Shown in pieces: positions 37,609 to 45,729 of a stretch of DNA of 64,000 nucleotides. The stretch is from Polaribacter pectinis (GTDB taxonomy: Bacteria; Bacteroidota; Bacteroidia; Flavobacteriales; Flavobacteriaceae). Position 1 is the first letter of the stretch. Each line of letters opens with the position of its first letter. The position numbers were made by a program, and so were the translations under genes. Under the pieces are notes generated by a model, which worked only from the letters and a program-made list of their open reading frames with translations, made no database searches and had not been told where the DNA came from. The stretch lies in assembly GCF_014352875.1 (NCBI RefSeq), contig NZ_CP060695.1, forward strand, positions 899,501 through 963,500, read 5' to 3'.

Positions 37609-37917
37609 ATGAAAAATGAAAAAAAGAATCAACCAGCATTACAAAACACGCATTTAGATTTTGATGCCCAGTTATTAAAAAAAGAAGAATGGCTTACAAC
37701 AGAAGAAGTCATGAAACATTTAAACGTGAGCCGCAGTACCTTATACCGATTACGCAAAAAACACAACATCCCCAATTTTAAATTAGGTCGAATTCCTATC
37801 TATCCTAGACACTTATTAAACAAGGTGTTTATGCATAAGGCACTTAGCAATATTAGTAAGTCGGAATCTAACAACTTACCGTTTACTGTTATTTTTAACA
37901 AACATCGAGACAAATAA
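37609..37917 (+). CDS. Excisionase-like helix-turn-helix protein
   Basis: A 102-residue protein with an HTH_17/MerR-like domain (about 28-72): WLTTEEVMKHLNVSRSTLYR then LRKKHNIPNFKLGRIPIYP, with the typical wing and basic recognition helix. Such small proteins act as excisionases or control factors in mobile elements and conjugative transposons of Bacteroidota. It follows the tandem repeat array and converges on the DUF6266 gene. No integrase gene is adjacent. Confidence 0.75.
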   Translation: MKNEKKNQPALQNTHLDFDAQLLKKEEWLTTEEVMKHLNVSRSTLYRLRKKHNIPNFKLGRIPIYPRHLLNKVFMHKALSNISKSESNNLPFTVIFNKHRDK

Positions 37918-38017
37918 GCACTAAAAAAAACGTGATCACAGCTAACATTTGTATTGTTATCTGCCAACACGTTCAAAACAAACTTATTTTAGTTTTACGT
38001 TTTTAAACCACCTTCTT

Positions 38018-38659
38018 TTACAGTACGGTGGCAGCACCCATGTAGGTACTTATCGCTGCAAAATTGGTTCCTGGTTTGCTAAAAGAAGCCCAAACTTCCA
38101 CCTCAAAACTTGCCATAAAATTAGGCAGTGTTACACTTGCCGTGGTGGCATCTCTAGTGGCTGCTGCCATATTGGTGTAAAACAAGTTTAAGTCGGGTGC
38201 ATAGACCACCACCATTAATTTGTCTGTTGCTGTGGCTTTTCCTTGGCCGCTATTGTCTTGCCAACTAAAGTTTAGTACTTGTCCAGCAGCTGCTGCCACC
38301 GTACCACCATCAATACCTCTTAAATCGCCTTTGCTAATTAATACTTTGGCATAATCCATTACCATGCCTTGTGGGGTACTAACCACTGCGTTTTTCAAAT
38401 GGTAAGAAGTTGCCAAGTTAGAACGTGATTTATCGCCTTGTGGAGACCCAAAATAGTTGCTTAACACGTCTACAATAGGACTTAAAAACCCAATAACGAC
38501 CTTAAATTTTTGTCGTTGTTCTTCCTGTTTTTCTGTAGCCGTATAATTACCACGCTGTGGTAAACTACGCATTACGTTTTTCCCTCTCCATCGAGAGCCT
38601 ACTACGTTTCCTACCTTGCCAGAAAATCCGCCAAGAATACCTTTTTCAAATGTTGCCAT
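38018..38659 (-). CDS. DUF6266-family protein
   Basis: 213 residues from ATG 38659. The N-terminus MATFEKGILGGFSGKVGNVV, followed by GSRWRGKNVMRS, is the hallmark of DUF6266, a Bacteroidota family of unknown function. The rest alternates Ala/Thr-rich beta-like stretches without signal peptide or membrane helix. A longer frame reaches 38869, but it runs through the 10-bp repeat array and past the promoter, so I reject that start. The promoter (38688-38718) abuts the decamer array. The GC-richer, Ala/Gly-rich coding differs from neighbouring core genes, which suggests transfer. Confidence 0.75.
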   Translation of the reverse strand: MATFEKGILGGFSGKVGNVVGSRWRGKNVMRSLPQRGNYTATEKQEEQRQKFKVVIGFLSPIVDVLSNYFGSPQGDKSRSNLATSYHLKNAVVSTPQGMVMDYAKVLISKGDLRGIDGGTVAAAAGQVLNFSWQDNSGQGKATATDKLMVVVYAPDLNLFYTNMAAATRDATTASVTLPNFMASFEVEVWASFSKPGTNFAAISTYMGAATVL

Positions 38660-38687
38660 AATTTTATTTTTTATGATTAATAGACCC

Positions 38688-38718
38688 CAAACATAGGAGC
38701 TAAAAACCATAAAACCAA
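38688..38718 (-). promoter_or_regulatory. Promoter of the DUF6266 gene (TTG-N20-TATGTTTG)
   Basis: On the minus strand a perfect -7 box TATGTTTG (38688-38695) lies 28 bases before the ATG, with TTG 20 bases further upstream (38716-38718). The 10-bp repeat array begins two bases beyond that TTG. Confidence 0.65.
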
Positions 38719-38720
38719 AC

Positions 38721-38860
38721 AGTTGACACGTACTGACACGTATTGACACGTATTGACACAAAGTGAACGGTTCTGACACATGCTGACCTGTTCTGACACA
38801 TACTGACCTCTTGTGACACATGCTGACCTCTTCTGACACACCCTGACACATGCTGACCCA
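38721..38860. repeat. Fourteen exactly phased 10-bp repeats
   Basis: Fourteen consecutive decamers of form NNNTGACNNN run without a single insertion or deletion. TGA is at positions 4-6 in all 14 units, and TGAC in 13 (unit 5 has TGAA). Most common units are TTCTGACACA and TGCTGACC(T/C)(C/G/A), which alternate in the second half to give a 20-bp higher order. The period is close to one DNA helical turn. The array directly abuts the -33 side of the DUF6266 promoter. Confidence 0.9.
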
Positions 38861-38877
38861 CAAATCCAATTTTTATA

Positions 38878-38925
38878 GGGTTTTGTTCGGGTTTGGTTCG
38901 GGGTTTGTTCGGGTGCGGGTAGGGG
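38878..38925 (+). repeat. G-rich 11-bp repeats with G-quadruplex potential
   Basis: Runs of three or four G begin at 38878, 38889, 38900, 38911, 38917 and 38922. The first four are exactly 11 bases apart (GGGTTTTGTTC, GGGTTTGGTTC, GGGGTTTGTTC, then GGGTGCGGGTA). Loops are two to eight bases, so an intramolecular quadruplex is plausible on the plus strand. From 38926 to 39000 the sequence stays purine- and G-rich but not periodic. Confidence 0.8.
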
Positions 38926-39039
38926 CTTTTTTTAAAAAATGGACTTTTTTGGGAGGAATCCCGAAGGAGAGTGGTGGGAAGGGTGATGATGGTCAATGGG
39001 ACCAAAACAAATTAAAAAGAGTACAACGTATCCTACAAA

Positions 39040-39047
39040 TACATTTG
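39040..39047 (+). promoter_or_regulatory. TAnnTTTG promoter box, hsdM
   Basis: TACATTTG, perfect match, 73 bases before the hsdM ATG; the likely promoter of the restriction operon. Confidence 0.5.
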
Positions 39048-39120
39048 TTTGTAAATTTTCTTTAATATTCTCTAAAAGATACTTACATTTAATTCTTAAA
39101 AAAAATTGTAACCAACCTTT

Positions 39121-40716
39121 ATGGCAAAAACTAAAAACACCTTTGAGCAAGACTTGTTCAAAGCAGCAGATAAATTGCGTAAAAATATAGACGCAGCAGA
39201 GTACAAACACGTAGTACTTGGGCTTATCTTTTTAAAATACATATCCGAATCTTTTGATGAATTATATCAAAAATTAGTAAAAGATGAATATTCAGATGCA
39301 GAAGATAGAGACGAATATATTGCAGAAAACACCTTTTTTGTACCCAAATTAGCACGTTGGTCTCACATACATGCACAATCAAAGTTGCCTATTATTGGTC
39401 AAACTATAGACGAAGCCATGGAAGCGGTAGAAAAAGAAAATAAAGAATTAAAAAATGTTTTACCTCAAGTGTATGGTAAAGCAAATCTAGACAAAACCGC
39501 TTTAGGCGAACTCATCGATTTAATATCGAATACCGAGTTACAAGCCGAAAATGAAAACTCAAAAGACTTGTTTGGTCGTGTGTACGAGTACTTTTTAGGA
39601 GAATTTGCTAATGCAGAAGGTAAAAAAGGAGGACAATTCTACACACCAAAAGCCATTGTAAAGCTAATGGTAGAAATGATAGAACCTTACAAAGGGCGTA
39701 TTTACGATCCTGCTTCGGGTTCTGGTGGTATGTTTATCATGTCTGAGAAATTTGTAACCGCACACTCTGGTAACATAAAAGATATTACGGTTTACGGACA
39801 AGAAAGTAACCAAACCACTTGGAAACTCTCTAGAATGAACCTTGCCATACGTAACATTAATAGCAAGTTTGTAGCTTGGAATACAGAGGGCTCGTTTTTA
39901 AAAGATGCACACCCCGATTTAAAAGCAGATTTTGTAATAGCCAATCCACCATTTAACCAAAAAGAATGGGGAATAGACATCTTACAAGACGATGCACGTT
40001 GGCAATATGGCACACCACCAAATGGAAATGCCAATTTTGGGTGGATGCAACACATGCTCTACCATTTATCACCAAGAGGGGTTATGGCAACCGTTTTAGC
40101 CAATGGCTCTTTAAGTTCTAACACTTCTGGCGAAGGAGACATACGTAAAAACCTAGTAGAAGCTGGCTTGGTAGAGTGTATTGTAGCCTTACCAAAACAA
40201 CTATTTTACAACACAGGTATTCCTGCTTGTATTTGGTTTTTACGTAGAGGAAGAACAAATACTAACGAAGTCTTATTTATTGATGCCTCAGAAATGGGCT
40301 ATCTAAAAGACCGAGTACACAGAGATTTTTCAGATAGTGACAACGACACCAAAAAAGGAAACTACCACGACAATGGATTAGGCGATATCCAAAAAATAAC
40401 ACAAACCTACCACAACTGGAAAACCGTCATTGCAAACGATCCGTCATTGCGAGGAACGAAGCAATCTCAAAATGAAACTGCCTATAACGACATAAAAGGC
40501 TACTGCAAATCTGCAACCCTAGAAGACATACGCAAACACAACCACGTACTAACACCAGGACGTTATGTGGGCATACCAGACGAGGAAGACGATGGCATCC
40601 CATTTGAAACCAAAATGGCAGACCTAACCACCACCTTGCAACAACAAATGCAAGAAGAGGAAGCCTTAAACCAAGAAATTAAAACACAACTGGCTAATAT
40701 TGGGTTTAAGTTATGA
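39121..40716 (+). CDS. hsdM: Type I restriction-modification system, methyltransferase subunit
   Basis: A 531-residue N6-adenine methyltransferase. The N-terminal helical domain (about 1-150) is followed by the SAM-binding motif I DPASGSGGMF (196-205) and catalytic motif IV NPPFN (about 275-279). With HsdS it methylates the recognition site. Oddly, residues around 440-450 read NDPSLRGTKQSQNE, which is the in-frame translation of a dispersed TCATTGCGAGGAACGAAGCA repeat (40444-40468) inserted before the conserved C-terminal KGYCKSATLEDIRKH. The frame is kept, so the enzyme is probably functional. It overlaps hsdS by four bases. Confidence 0.95.
   Translation: MAKTKNTFEQDLFKAADKLRKNIDAAEYKHVVLGLIFLKYISESFDELYQKLVKDEYSDAEDRDEYIAENTFFVPKLARWSHIHAQSKLPIIGQTIDEAMEAVEKENKELKNVLPQVYGKANLDKTALGELIDLISNTELQAENENSKDLFGRVYEYFLGEFANAEGKKGGQFYTPKAIVKLMVEMIEPYKGRIYDPASGSGGMFIMSEKFVTAHSGNIKDITVYGQESNQTTWKLSRMNLAIRNINSKFVAWNTEGSFLKDAHPDLKADFVIANPPFNQKEWGIDILQDDARWQYGTPPNGNANFGWMQHMLYHLSPRGVMATVLANGSLSSNTSGEGDIRKNLVEAGLVECIVALPKQLFYNTGIPACIWFLRRGRTNTNEVLFIDASEMGYLKDRVHRDFSDSDNDTKKGNYHDNGLGDIQKITQTYHNWKTVIANDPSLRGTKQSQNETAYNDIKGYCKSATLEDIRKHNHVLTPGRYVGIPDEEDDGIPFETKMADLTTTLQQQMQEEEALNQEIKTQLANIGFKL
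40444..40468 (+). repeat. Dispersed TCATTGCGAGG repeat inside hsdM
   Basis: A good copy of the family consensus (TCATTGCGAGGaACGAAGCAATCTC) inside the hsdM reading frame. A partial CGTCATTGC copy sits about 20 bases earlier, suggesting insertion with local duplication. Confidence 0.8.
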
Positions 40717-41936
40717 GTAGTATAGATGATAAATTACCTGATGGTTGGATTGAAACTACTTTGGCTGAAATTGTTATTTCTGCTAATACAGGATTAGATG
40801 CTATTAAACGAGCTCCAATTGTTGAACAAGAAACAGGCATAAAATGTTTTCGAATTCAAGATGCCTCTCAAAAAAAGAAATATGAGAATTGGGGAAATAC
40901 TAAAGTAGAAGAAAAAAATTATAAACGATTTCAACTTTTAACAGGAGATATTCTAATAGCTAGAACAGGAAATACTATTGGAGTTAATTATTTAGTTTCT
41001 GAAAATTTAAAATCAGTATTTAATAATGGACTAATAAGACTTCGTGTAAATGAAAAATGTGATTATAAGTTTTTGTATAAAATAATTGAATCGAAATTAT
41101 TTGATAGATATGTTCAGTCCATAGCTTATGGAACTTCTACTCAGCCTAACATGCAAATTAATGTCCTATTAGGTTTTGAATTAAATATTCCACCACTTGA
41201 AGAACAAAAAGCCATAGCCAAGGTTTTAACCGCTTTTGATGATAAAATAGAAAACCTACGCGCACAAAACCAAACTTTAGAGCAAACCGCACAAACTATT
41301 TTTAAAGAGTGGTTTGGTAAATATCAAATTGGTGATGAACTGCCTGAGGGTTGGAAAATTGGTACAATTGGAAATTTAACAGAAATAAAGCGTGGTGGTT
41401 CTCCAAGACCAATTAAAGATTATATTTCAGATTCTGGATATAGATGGTTGAAAATATCTGATGCTACAGCTACAGATTCTCCTTTTATTTTTGAGATAAA
41501 GGAACATATTAAAATTGAAGGATTAAAAAAAACAACCTTAAAAAAAGCAGGAGATTTAGTATTATCCAATAGTGCAACACCAGGAATGCCAAAATTTTTA
41601 GCTGTTGATACATGTGTACATGATGGTTGGATGCATTTTCCAAGTTCTATAGTTTCTAATGAATATCTTTATTTACTTTTTCTTCATATTAGACCAACAC
41701 TTGTGCAACAAGGAAGTGGAAGTGTATTTGTGAATTTAAAAACTGATATATTAAGATTCTATGAAACTGTTATTCCTTCAAATAAAGCTTTAACAGATTT
41801 TGATAAATTAATCAAACCTATTTTTGATAAAATTTTAAGTAACTCAAAACAAATCCAAACCTTAACAAAAACCAGAGATGCTTTATTACCAAAGTTAATG
41901 CGTGGTGAGATACGAGTTAATGGGTTTAAGAAGTAA
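40713..41936 (+). CDS. hsdS: Type I restriction-modification system, specificity subunit
   Basis: A 407-residue HsdS with two target-recognition domains (about 5-155 and 205-355). Each is followed by a helical conserved region: LEEQKAIAKVLTAFDDKIEN... (about 165-200) and FDKILSNSKQIQTLTKTRDA (about 368-387), with the typical ending LLPKLMRGEIRV. It sets the DNA sequence recognised by the HsdM and HsdR complex. ATG 40713 overlaps the hsdM stop. Both domains appear intact, and no spare hsdS fragments for phase variation are present in the window. Confidence 0.92.
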   Translation: MSSIDDKLPDGWIETTLAEIVISANTGLDAIKRAPIVEQETGIKCFRIQDASQKKKYENWGNTKVEEKNYKRFQLLTGDILIARTGNTIGVNYLVSENLKSVFNNGLIRLRVNEKCDYKFLYKIIESKLFDRYVQSIAYGTSTQPNMQINVLLGFELNIPPLEEQKAIAKVLTAFDDKIENLRAQNQTLEQTAQTIFKEWFGKYQIGDELPEGWKIGTIGNLTEIKRGGSPRPIKDYISDSGYRWLKISDATATDSPFIFEIKEHIKIEGLKKTTLKKAGDLVLSNSATPGMPKFLAVDTCVHDGWMHFPSSIVSNEYLYLLFLHIRPTLVQQGSGSVFVNLKTDILRFYETVIPSNKALTDFDKLIKPIFDKILSNSKQIQTLTKTRDALLPKLMRGEIRVNGFKK

Positions 41937-41946
41937 ATAAAATAGA

Positions 41947-42516
41947 ATGTATAGTAATAATCCAAAGAAATATAAACGTAACTCTATAAGATTAAAAGGG
42001 TACGATTATGCCCAAAAAGGATTGTATTTTATTACCATTTGCACACAAAATAGACATTGTTTTTTTGGCAAAATAACCAATGGGGTTTTGCATTTAAACG
42101 ATGCAGGAAAAATGATAGAACAATGGTATTACGAATTAGAAAACAAATTTGATGATATAAAATGCGGTACCCACGTGGTAATGCCCAATCATTTCCATGC
42201 CATTATTCATAATATTGGCGTAGGGGCAGACCTACGTGTCTGCCCTAATTCTAATATGGGCGAACACGTTCCTATTATGGGCGAACACATAGGTTCGCCC
42301 CTACATGTGGTGGTGCAATGGTTTAAAACCATGACAACCAACCAATACATACGCAACGTAAAAAATAACAATTGGCAACGTTTTGATGGCAAATTATGGC
42401 AACGTAATTATTGGGAACACATTATCCGAAATGAAAAATCTCATCAAAATATATCCAATTATATTGTCAACAATCCATTAAAATGGAATGCTGATACATT
42501 AAACCCTGAACCCTAA
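41947..42516 (+). CDS. REP-associated tyrosine transposase (RAYT, Y1/HUH)
   Basis: A 189-residue IS200-like single-strand transposase. It begins YKRNSIRLKGYDYAQKGLYF with ITICTQNR; the HUH metal motif is H82-F-H84 in VMPNHFHAI, and the likely nucleophile is Y172 in SNYIVNNP. RAYTs are domesticated enzymes thought to mobilise REP palindromes. It sits between hsdS and hsdR, 10 bases after the hsdS stop and 17 before the hsdR start, so it is carried in the operon. Residues about 92-120 are encoded by two inverted REP-like hairpins (42220-42304), an odd self-insertion that keeps the frame. Confidence 0.88.
   Translation: MYSNNPKKYKRNSIRLKGYDYAQKGLYFITICTQNRHCFFGKITNGVLHLNDAGKMIEQWYYELENKFDDIKCGTHVVMPNHFHAIIHNIGVGADLRVCPNSNMGEHVPIMGEHIGSPLHVVVQWFKTMTTNQYIRNVKNNNWQRFDGKLWQRNYWEHIIRNEKSHQNISNYIVNNPLKWNADTLNPEP
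42220..42304. repeat. Inverted pair of REP-like palindromes inside the RAYT gene (REPIN-like)
   Basis: Hairpin A: GGGCAGAC / GTCTGCCC (42224-42231, 42238-42245). Hairpin B: GGGCGAAC / GTTCGCCC (42279-42286, 42293-42300). Both have six-base loops. Read outward, A (42220-42245) and the reverse complement of B (42279-42304) match at 21 of 26 positions. Four of the five differences are compensatory, with stem pairs A-T/G-C exchanged to G-C/A-T. A third half copy, GGGCGAACACGTT, starts at 42258. Confidence 0.85.
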
Positions 42517-42533
42517 TTAGAATCTGTCTTAAA

Positions 42534-45500
42534 ATGACTAAACTCTCAGAAAACACCATAGAACAAGCATTCATTGACCAATTAATTGGTCAAGGCTACA
42601 CCTATTATTACGGTCCAGACATTGCACCTTATAGTGAGTTCCCACAACGTGAAGGTTTTGAATCTGTGTTGTTAGAGCAACAACTAAAAAATGCGTTACG
42701 TCATTTAAATCCAGACGTACCAGAATCGGCACGTGTAGAAGCCTATCAAAAAATTGTAAACCTTGGTACGCAAGACTTAATGGAAAACAACGAGCGTTTC
42801 CATACCTTGCTAACCAATGGTGTAACAGTAGAGTATAACAAAGAAGGCAGAACAAAAGGGATTAATGTAAAACTGCTAGATGTGGGGCAGCCACAAAACA
42901 ACCAGTTTTGGGTAGTGAATCAATTAGTAGTAAAAGAAAACAATAATGAGAAGCGTTTTGATGTTGTTATTTATGTTAACGGTTTGCCATTAGTATTTGT
43001 AGAACTTAAAAATGCCACAGACGAGAATGCAACGGTTAGAAAAGCGTATCAACAAATACAAAATTATAAAACAGCAGTACCAAGCATCTTTTATTACAAT
43101 AGTATTTGTGTAATTAGCGATGGTATAGAAGCAGGAACTTCTAGTGTTTCTGCGCCTTTTTCTCGTTTTTTAAGATGGAAAGCACCAAAAGCAATAATTA
43201 ACGACCCAAGAACAGAACTACAAATATTAACCGAATACATGCTTAATAAAAAAACCTTGGTAGAGTTAATTCGCTACTGTACGGTTTTTGAGCAAGAAGA
43301 AAAAAAGGATGATAAAACAGGATTAATTTTTCAGGTAAAAATTAAAAAGGTGGCAACTTATCATCAATATTACGCAGTACAAAAAGCAGTAACACAAACC
43401 ATAAGAGCAACAGACGCTAAAGAAGGCGACCGTAAAGTTGGTGTGGTTTGGCATACGCAAGGTTCTGGTAAATCATTATCTATGGTATTTTACTCAGGAC
43501 AAATAGTAACGCATCCACAAATGGAGAATCCTACTATTGTGGTTTTAACAGATAGAAACGATTTAGACGACCAATTGTTTGGTACGTTTGGCAATTGTAA
43601 AGAGTTGTTACGTCAAACGCCTGTACAAGCGCAAAATAGAAATCATATAAAAGAGTTATTAAATGTGTCTGGAGGTGGTGTTATTTTTACAACCATTCAA
43701 AAGTTTTCACCAGAAGAAGGCAATGTATTTGATACATTATCAGAAAGAACCAATATTGTTGTGGTTGCAGACGAAGCACACAGAAGTCAATATGGTTTTA
43801 AAGCACGTGTGGTAGAAGTAGAAGAGGGTTCGGAAATTAGATATGGTAACGCTAAGTATTTACGCGATGCGTTGCCAAAAGCTTCTTATATTGGTTTTAC
43901 AGGAACACCTATTGAAAAAGAAGATAAATCTACACCAGCCGTTTTTGGGGAATACATAGATGTATATGATATAAAACAAGCAGTAGATGATGGCGCAACA
44001 GTACCCATTAGTTACGAGTCGCGTTTAGTAAAAATTAAACTCAACGAAGAAGTTACCAAATCTATAGATGCACAAATAGATGAAATAGAAGGTGCTACCG
44101 AAGAACAAATAGAAAAAGCCAAAACCAAGAGTGCAGCCATAGAAAAAATAGTTGGTAAAGACGATAGATTAAAAGATATCGCAGCCGATTTAGTCACACA
44201 CTTTGAAGCAAGACAAGAAGTCTTTGAAGGCAAGGCGATGATTGTAAGCATGAGTCGTAAAATTTGTGCAAAACTCTATAATGAGATTATTGCTTTACGT
44301 CCAGATTGGCATCATGAAGATTTAGACAAAGGCGCAATAAAAGTGATTATGACAAGTACCAGTGATGATGAAGCGATTTTGCAACCGCATCACACTACAA
44401 AGTCTCAACGTAAAGTATTAGCAGCACGTATAAAAGACCCAAACGACCCATTACAAATGGTAATTGTTAGAGACATGTGGCTAACAGGTTTTGATGCACC
44501 CAATTTACATACCATGTATATTGATAAAAAAATGCAAGGTGCCAACTTAATGCAAGCCATTGCACGAGTAAATAGAGTGTATAAAGATAAACCAGGAGGA
44601 TTAATTGTAGATTATATTGGTATTGGTCAAGATTTACGAAACGCTATGGTTACGTATTTACAAAGTGGAGGAGAAGGTACCCCAATTGTAGATATTAAAG
44701 AAGCCATTGCAGGCATGTTAGAAAAGTTTGAAGTGGTAGCACAAATTTTACATGGCTACGATTATATATCATATTTTAAAGCAGAAACAAATAGAAAACT
44801 ACAAATTTTATTAGGAGCACAAAACTTTGTGTTGCAAACAGAAGACTTAAAAAATAGATTTATAAAAGAAGTAACCATATTATCTAAGTTGTTTGCTATG
44901 TCTATTCCTAGTCCGCAAGCAGATAACATTAAAGATGAAGTGGCGTTTTTTCAAGCTGTAAAAGCAAGAATAAATAAGTTTACAGGCAATACTACAAAGT
45001 CCGATTATGAAGTAGAATCGGCAATTAAGCAAATTGTAGACGATGCGTTATCAAGTGAAGGTGTTATAGATGTTTTTGAAGCTGCAGGTATAAAAGCACC
45101 TTCAGTTGGCATTTTATCTGATGAGTTTTTGTTAGAAGTAAAAAATATGCAACAAAAAAACGTAGCCTTTGAGTTACTTAAAAAGTTGTTAGCAGATGAG
45201 GTGCGTGTTCGAAAAACAAAGAACATAGCACAAGGGAAACGCTTTTCAGATATGTTAGCATCGGTTGTAAAGCGTTATCACAACAATCAAATAGATTCGG
45301 CGCAAGTATTAGCAGAATTGTCTGCTATTGCTAAAGATATGCGATTAGAGGACCAAAAAAGTGTGGATTTAGGCTTAACTCCTGAAGAATATGCTTTTTA
45401 CAGTGTGTTATCACAAAATGAATCGACTAGCTTTTTAGACGATGATAAAATGAAAGACTTAATCCATACCATTGTTGAGGTAGTTAGAAACAATGCCACT

Positions 45501-45659
45501 GTAGATTGGAGTAAGCGTGACGATGTAAGGGCAAAATTAAGACTAACAGTTAAGAAGATTTTAATGCGATATGGGTATCCACCAGATGTCGCAAAAATGG
45601 AAGCAGACAAGGTGTTGGCGCAGAGTGAGAACTTGGCAGCATTTTTTGCAGGTACATAG
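42534..45659 (+). CDS. hsdR: Type I restriction enzyme, endonuclease/translocase subunit
   Basis: A 1041-residue HsdR. The N-terminal nuclease domain has the ELK-type motif in PLVFVELKN (about 151-159). The SF2 translocase has motif I HTQGSGKSLS (about 307-316), motif II DEAH (about 412-415), TGTPI near 456, and domain 2 with WLTGFDAPNLHTMYIDK and QAIARVNRVY. The C-terminal ~250 residues are helical and contact the methyltransferase complex. It is the last core gene of the hsdMS(RAYT)R operon. All motifs look intact, so restriction is probably active. Confidence 0.95.
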   Translation: MTKLSENTIEQAFIDQLIGQGYTYYYGPDIAPYSEFPQREGFESVLLEQQLKNALRHLNPDVPESARVEAYQKIVNLGTQDLMENNERFHTLLTNGVTVEYNKEGRTKGINVKLLDVGQPQNNQFWVVNQLVVKENNNEKRFDVVIYVNGLPLVFVELKNATDENATVRKAYQQIQNYKTAVPSIFYYNSICVISDGIEAGTSSVSAPFSRFLRWKAPKAIINDPRTELQILTEYMLNKKTLVELIRYCTVFEQEEKKDDKTGLIFQVKIKKVATYHQYYAVQKAVTQTIRATDAKEGDRKVGVVWHTQGSGKSLSMVFYSGQIVTHPQMENPTIVVLTDRNDLDDQLFGTFGNCKELLRQTPVQAQNRNHIKELLNVSGGGVIFTTIQKFSPEEGNVFDTLSERTNIVVVADEAHRSQYGFKARVVEVEEGSEIRYGNAKYLRDALPKASYIGFTGTPIEKEDKSTPAVFGEYIDVYDIKQAVDDGATVPISYESRLVKIKLNEEVTKSIDAQIDEIEGATEEQIEKAKTKSAAIEKIVGKDDRLKDIAADLVTHFEARQEVFEGKAMIVSMSRKICAKLYNEIIALRPDWHHEDLDKGAIKVIMTSTSDDEAILQPHHTTKSQRKVLAARIKDPNDPLQMVIVRDMWLTGFDAPNLHTMYIDKKMQGANLMQAIARVNRVYKDKPGGLIVDYIGIGQDLRNAMVTYLQSGGEGTPIVDIKEAIAGMLEKFEVVAQILHGYDYISYFKAETNRKLQILLGAQNFVLQTEDLKNRFIKEVTILSKLFAMSIPSPQADNIKDEVAFFQAVKARINKFTGNTTKSDYEVESAIKQIVDDALSSEGVIDVFEAAGIKAPSVGILSDEFLLEVKNMQQKNVAFELLKKLLADEVRVRKTKNIAQGKRFSDMLASVVKRYHNNQIDSAQVLAELSAIAKDMRLEDQKSVDLGLTPEEYAFYSVLSQNESTSFLDDDKMKDLIHTIVEVVRNNATVDWSKRDDVRAKLRLTVKKILMRYGYPPDVAKMEADKVLAQSENLAAFFAGT

Positions 45660-45729
45660 TTCTTTAATATCTACAAGAAAGTTTGCAAAGAAATAACTGG
45701 GTAATTATACTTACATAACATTAGCATTA

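Noticed and set aside
38660..38869. N-terminal extension of the DUF6266 frame
   Set aside because: It reads through the promoter and the 10-bp array, giving a low-complexity VSMCQ-like repeat; the family N-terminus MATFEKGILGG is at 38659.
38721..38925. CRISPR array
   Set aside because: The repeats are contiguous 10- or 11-base units with no spacers, and no cas genes are present.
38700..39005. 101-codon minus-strand frame over both short-period arrays
   Set aside because: The protein is only the translation of the 10- and 11-bp repeats and overlaps the DUF6266 promoter.
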